This document shows positions 61,817-64,000 of a DNA stretch of 64,000 nucleotides, in pieces. Source of the DNA: Chryseobacterium sp. MFBS3-17. Its GTDB lineage: Bacteria > Bacteroidota > Bacteroidia > Flavobacteriales > Weeksellaceae. The notes beneath the pieces were generated by a model. It saw only the letters and a list, made by a program, of their open reading frames with translations. It was not told the origin of the DNA and searched no databases. Where the stretch lies: positions 62,001 to 126,000 of the forward strand of contig NZ_JAJEWK010000012.1 of assembly GCF_020687745.1 (NCBI RefSeq). The letters are read 5' to 3'. A program made the position numbers and the translations under genes. The stretch's first letter is position 1. Every line of letters begins with the position of its first letter.

Positions 61817-64000
61817 ATGTACTTGATTTTTGATACCGAAACCACGGGATTACCTAAAAATTTCAACGCACCGCTGACGGATTCAGACAACTGGCCCAGA
61901 ATGGTGCAGATCGCCTGGCAATTGCACGATAAAAATGGAAACCTTATTGAAAATCAGGATTATGTGATAAAGCCTGAAGGATATGATATTCCGTTTAATG
62001 CCACCCGGATTCATGGTATTTCTACCAAAATGGCTCATGCCGAGGGCCGGGATTTACAGGAAGTTCTTCTGGAATTTCAGGAGGTTCTGAAGAAAGCTGA
62101 AGTGGTGGCCGGACATAATATAGAATTCGACTACAATATTGTGGGAGCAGAGTTTCACCGCAAGCAGATGGACAATGTTCTTGCGCAGATTCCAAGTGCA
62201 GATACCATGCAGTTGGGAACCGATTTCTGCCAGCTGGGCGGTGGAAAAAACGGGAAATATAAATCGCCGAAACTTTCAGAACTTTTTGAAAAATTATACC
62301 AGCATCAGTTTGATGAAGCGCACAATGCTGCCGCCGACGTGAATGCGACCGCACAGGTCTTTTTTGAAATGATGAGAATTGGCGTGATTCCGGCAGAAAA
62401 AGTAAAGATTTCTGAGGAAGAACTGCGCACATATCAGCAGCGGCATCCTGATCCCATACAGCCGTTTGGAATCATTATCCGTCGGCAGGTCGCTGATTCC
62501 CGGAAGAAGAAAAAAGTTGATTTCGGAGATACCCATGACATAGAAATCGGAGATTATTTTAATTTTCACAACCACAGCATCTACTCGTCCCTGCAGGCAT
62601 CAAGTCACATTCATGACCTGGTGGCCAAAGCACTGGACAATAATTTTGCGGCAGCTGGTCTGGTAGATCTGGGCAATATGATGGGCGCTTTCAAGTTCGT
62701 GACAGAAGTTGAAAAAACCAACGGTACCATCAAAAAGAAATACCAGGAATTTCTGGAAAGTAAAAAGAAGGCTGAAGATGAAGGGATTAATTTCAGTGGG
62801 GAAGAACCACGCAAAGATCCCCTGATTCCGGTCATAGGATGTGAATTTTATCTTTCTGACCGCCCGGAGCAAAAGCAGTTTACAAAAGATGATCCCGACC
62901 GCCGGACCCATGTTGTGCTGCTGGCCAAAAATTTCAACGGCTATAAAAATCTGGCAAAACTTTCCAGCCTTGGTTATGTGAATGGATTTTACTTTGGAGT
63001 TCCCCGGATTTCCAAAAAGATGATTGCTGAGTACAGGGAAGATCTGATTGCTTTCACATCAGGAATCAACGGAGATGTGCCCAGTACCATACTGGAATAT
63101 GGAGAGCAGAAAGGCGAAGAGGTTTTCCGGTGGTGGAAAGATATCTTTGGCGACGATTTTTATGTGCAGATTCAGAACCATGAAGTGGATGAAGAGGAAC
63201 ACGTGAATGAGATTCTTCTGGAATTTGCCGAAAAATATGAAGTGAAAATTCTGGCGCAGAATGAAACTTATTACACCGCGCAGAAGGATGCCAATATTCA
63301 GGATATTCTGTTTTGTATAAAAGATGGTGAAAAGCTGTCTTCTCCCATAGGCAAGGGCTTCGGGAAGAGAAGAGGATTACCCGGAAATCAGTATTACATT
63401 AAAGATGCCGAAGAAATCAAACAAAGTTTCAGGCAGTTTCCGGATGCTTTTGAGGCTTACACTGAGCTGCTGGCCAAGTTTGAACCCTATACCCTTAAGC
63501 GTGATGTGCTGCTTCCGGAATTTGCCATTCCGCAGGAGTTTCAGAGTGAAGAAGACCTGGCCGATGGCGGCAAGCGGGGCGAAAATGCATACCTGCGGCA
63601 TTTAACATACGAAGGAGCCAAAGAACGGTATGAAGTGATTACCGATGAAATACGGGAGCGGCTAGACTTTGAACTGGAAGTAATTGCCAATACGGGCTAT
63701 CCCGGGTACTTCCTCATTGTGCAGGATTTTTGCAATGAAGCCCGGAAAATGGGGGTCTGGGTCGGACCAGGACGGGGTTCTGCAGCGGGTTCTGCCGTAG
63801 CGTACTGTACCGGAATTACCAATGTGGATCCCATTGCATATGACCTCCTTTTTGAGCGTTTCCTCAATCCGGAGCGTATCTCTATGCCCGATATTGATAT
63901 TGATTTTGACGATGAAGGCCGTGATAAAATCATAAAGTGGGTGGTAGAGAAATATGGTAAAAGTAATGTGGCTCAAATCATTACCTACTCTGTGCTCGGC
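61817..64000 (+). CDS. dnaE: DNA polymerase III alpha subunit with fused 3'-5' exonuclease (partial)
   Basis: The frame runs 728 codons from MYLIFDTETTGLP to the right edge. Residues 1-190 form a DnaQ-type DEDDh exonuclease: Asp6 and Glu8, AGHNIEFDYN, and HNAAADVNATAQ with the His and last Asp. A PHP domain follows (FNFHNHSIYSS from about 251) with weakened metal motifs, then the polymerase palm: GPGRGSAAGSAVAY and PDIDIDFDDE (from 691) with the catalytic aspartates. It is the replicative polymerase with built-in proofreading. The 3' end lies outside the window. Confidence 0.93.
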   Translation, partial: MYLIFDTETTGLPKNFNAPLTDSDNWPRMVQIAWQLHDKNGNLIENQDYVIKPEGYDIPFNATRIHGISTKMAHAEGRDLQEVLLEFQEVLKKAEVVAGHNIEFDYNIVGAEFHRKQMDNVLAQIPSADTMQLGTDFCQLGGGKNGKYKSPKLSELFEKLYQHQFDEAHNAAADVNATAQVFFEMMRIGVIPAEKVKISEEELRTYQQRHPDPIQPFGIIIRRQVADSRKKKKVDFGDTHDIEIGDYFNFHNHSIYSSLQASSHIHDLVAKALDNNFAAAGLVDLGNMMGAFKFVTEVEKTNGTIKKKYQEFLESKKKAEDEGINFSGEEPRKDPLIPVIGCEFYLSDRPEQKQFTKDDPDRRTHVVLLAKNFNGYKNLAKLSSLGYVNGFYFGVPRISKKMIAEYREDLIAFTSGINGDVPSTILEYGEQKGEEVFRWWKDIFGDDFYVQIQNHEVDEEEHVNEILLEFAEKYEVKILAQNETYYTAQKDANIQDILFCIKDGEKLSSPIGKGFGKRRGLPGNQYYIKDAEEIKQSFRQFPDAFEAYTELLAKFEPYTLKRDVLLPEFAIPQEFQSEEDLADGGKRGENAYLRHLTYEGAKERYEVITDEIRERLDFELEVIANTGYPGYFLIVQDFCNEARKMGVWVGPGRGSAAGSAVAYCTGITNVDPIAYDLLFERFLNPERISMPDIDIDFDDEGRDKIIKWVVEKYGKSNVAQIITYSVLG

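Overview
The window is a piece of chromosome from a member of the Bacteroidota, most likely a flavobacterium of the Weeksellaceae/Chryseobacterium type. The signs are promoters of the form TTG-N19-TAnnTTTG, no usable Shine-Dalgarno sequences, families typical of this group (DUF5686, DUF5715, DUF1599, BT_3928-type DoxX, GTG/TTG starts), a DnaJ with two of the four zinc motifs, a DnaG without zinc ligands, and a polymerase III alpha subunit with a fused proofreading domain. I cannot name the genus. I see no insertion sequence, prophage, CRISPR array, rRNA or plasmid feature. Gene density is high, and only one gene-free stretch exceeds 300 bases (61480-61816).

Layout. 1-430: a 5'-truncated zinc alcohol dehydrogenase fragment beside tRNA-Leu(CAA). 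0.5-8.2 kb: a metallo-beta-lactamase-fold hydrolase, a conserved 478-residue protein of unknown function, a GAF-type methionine sulfoxide reductase, mgtE with a metal-receptor-like protein, rpsO, and a PagL-type lipid A deacylase. 8.4-16 kb: pnp, a tyrosine phenol-lyase/tryptophanase homologue, two small unannotated genes, a muramidase-like protein and fhs. 16-26 kb: glucokinase, YceI, serine deaminase, alanine dehydrogenase, tsaE, dnaG and clpP. 26-34 kb: the tpiA/BT_3928/DUF1599 operon, folP, a large DUF5686 outer-membrane protein and a DUF5715 protein. 34-45 kb: alaS, a degenerate AAA protein with an FAD oxidoreductase, prfB, DedA, an esterase and grpE-dnaJ. 45-50 kb: a metal-uptake region. 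50-64 kb: an OmpA-family protein, proS, an outer-membrane lipoprotein/FadL pair, a ZIP transporter with a methyltransferase, a THUMP rRNA methyltransferase, a glycosyltransferase, a fused branched-chain 2-oxoacid dehydrogenase E1, a divergent dapB and the start of dnaE.

Most of the content is housekeeping: translation (rpsO, alaS, proS, prfB, tsaE, rRNA methyltransferase), replication (dnaG, dnaE), RNA decay and proteostasis (pnp, clpP, grpE-dnaJ), central metabolism (glk, tpiA, sdaA, ald, fhs, folP) and envelope proteins. The best candidate for a little-described system is at 45.0-49.1 kb. A TonB-dependent receptor with a CxxC pair in its plug is translationally coupled to an exported thioredoxin-like protein, and convergent to them lies an Nramp metal transporter. 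Both transcription units carry the same 18-bp palindrome (TGTTAG-N6-CTAACA) on their promoters. This points to one metal-responsive (DtxR/MntR-like) regulon joining outer-membrane and inner-membrane metal uptake. A second theme is a set of genes whose -7 promoter box ends exactly four bases before the ATG, which predicts leaderless mRNAs.
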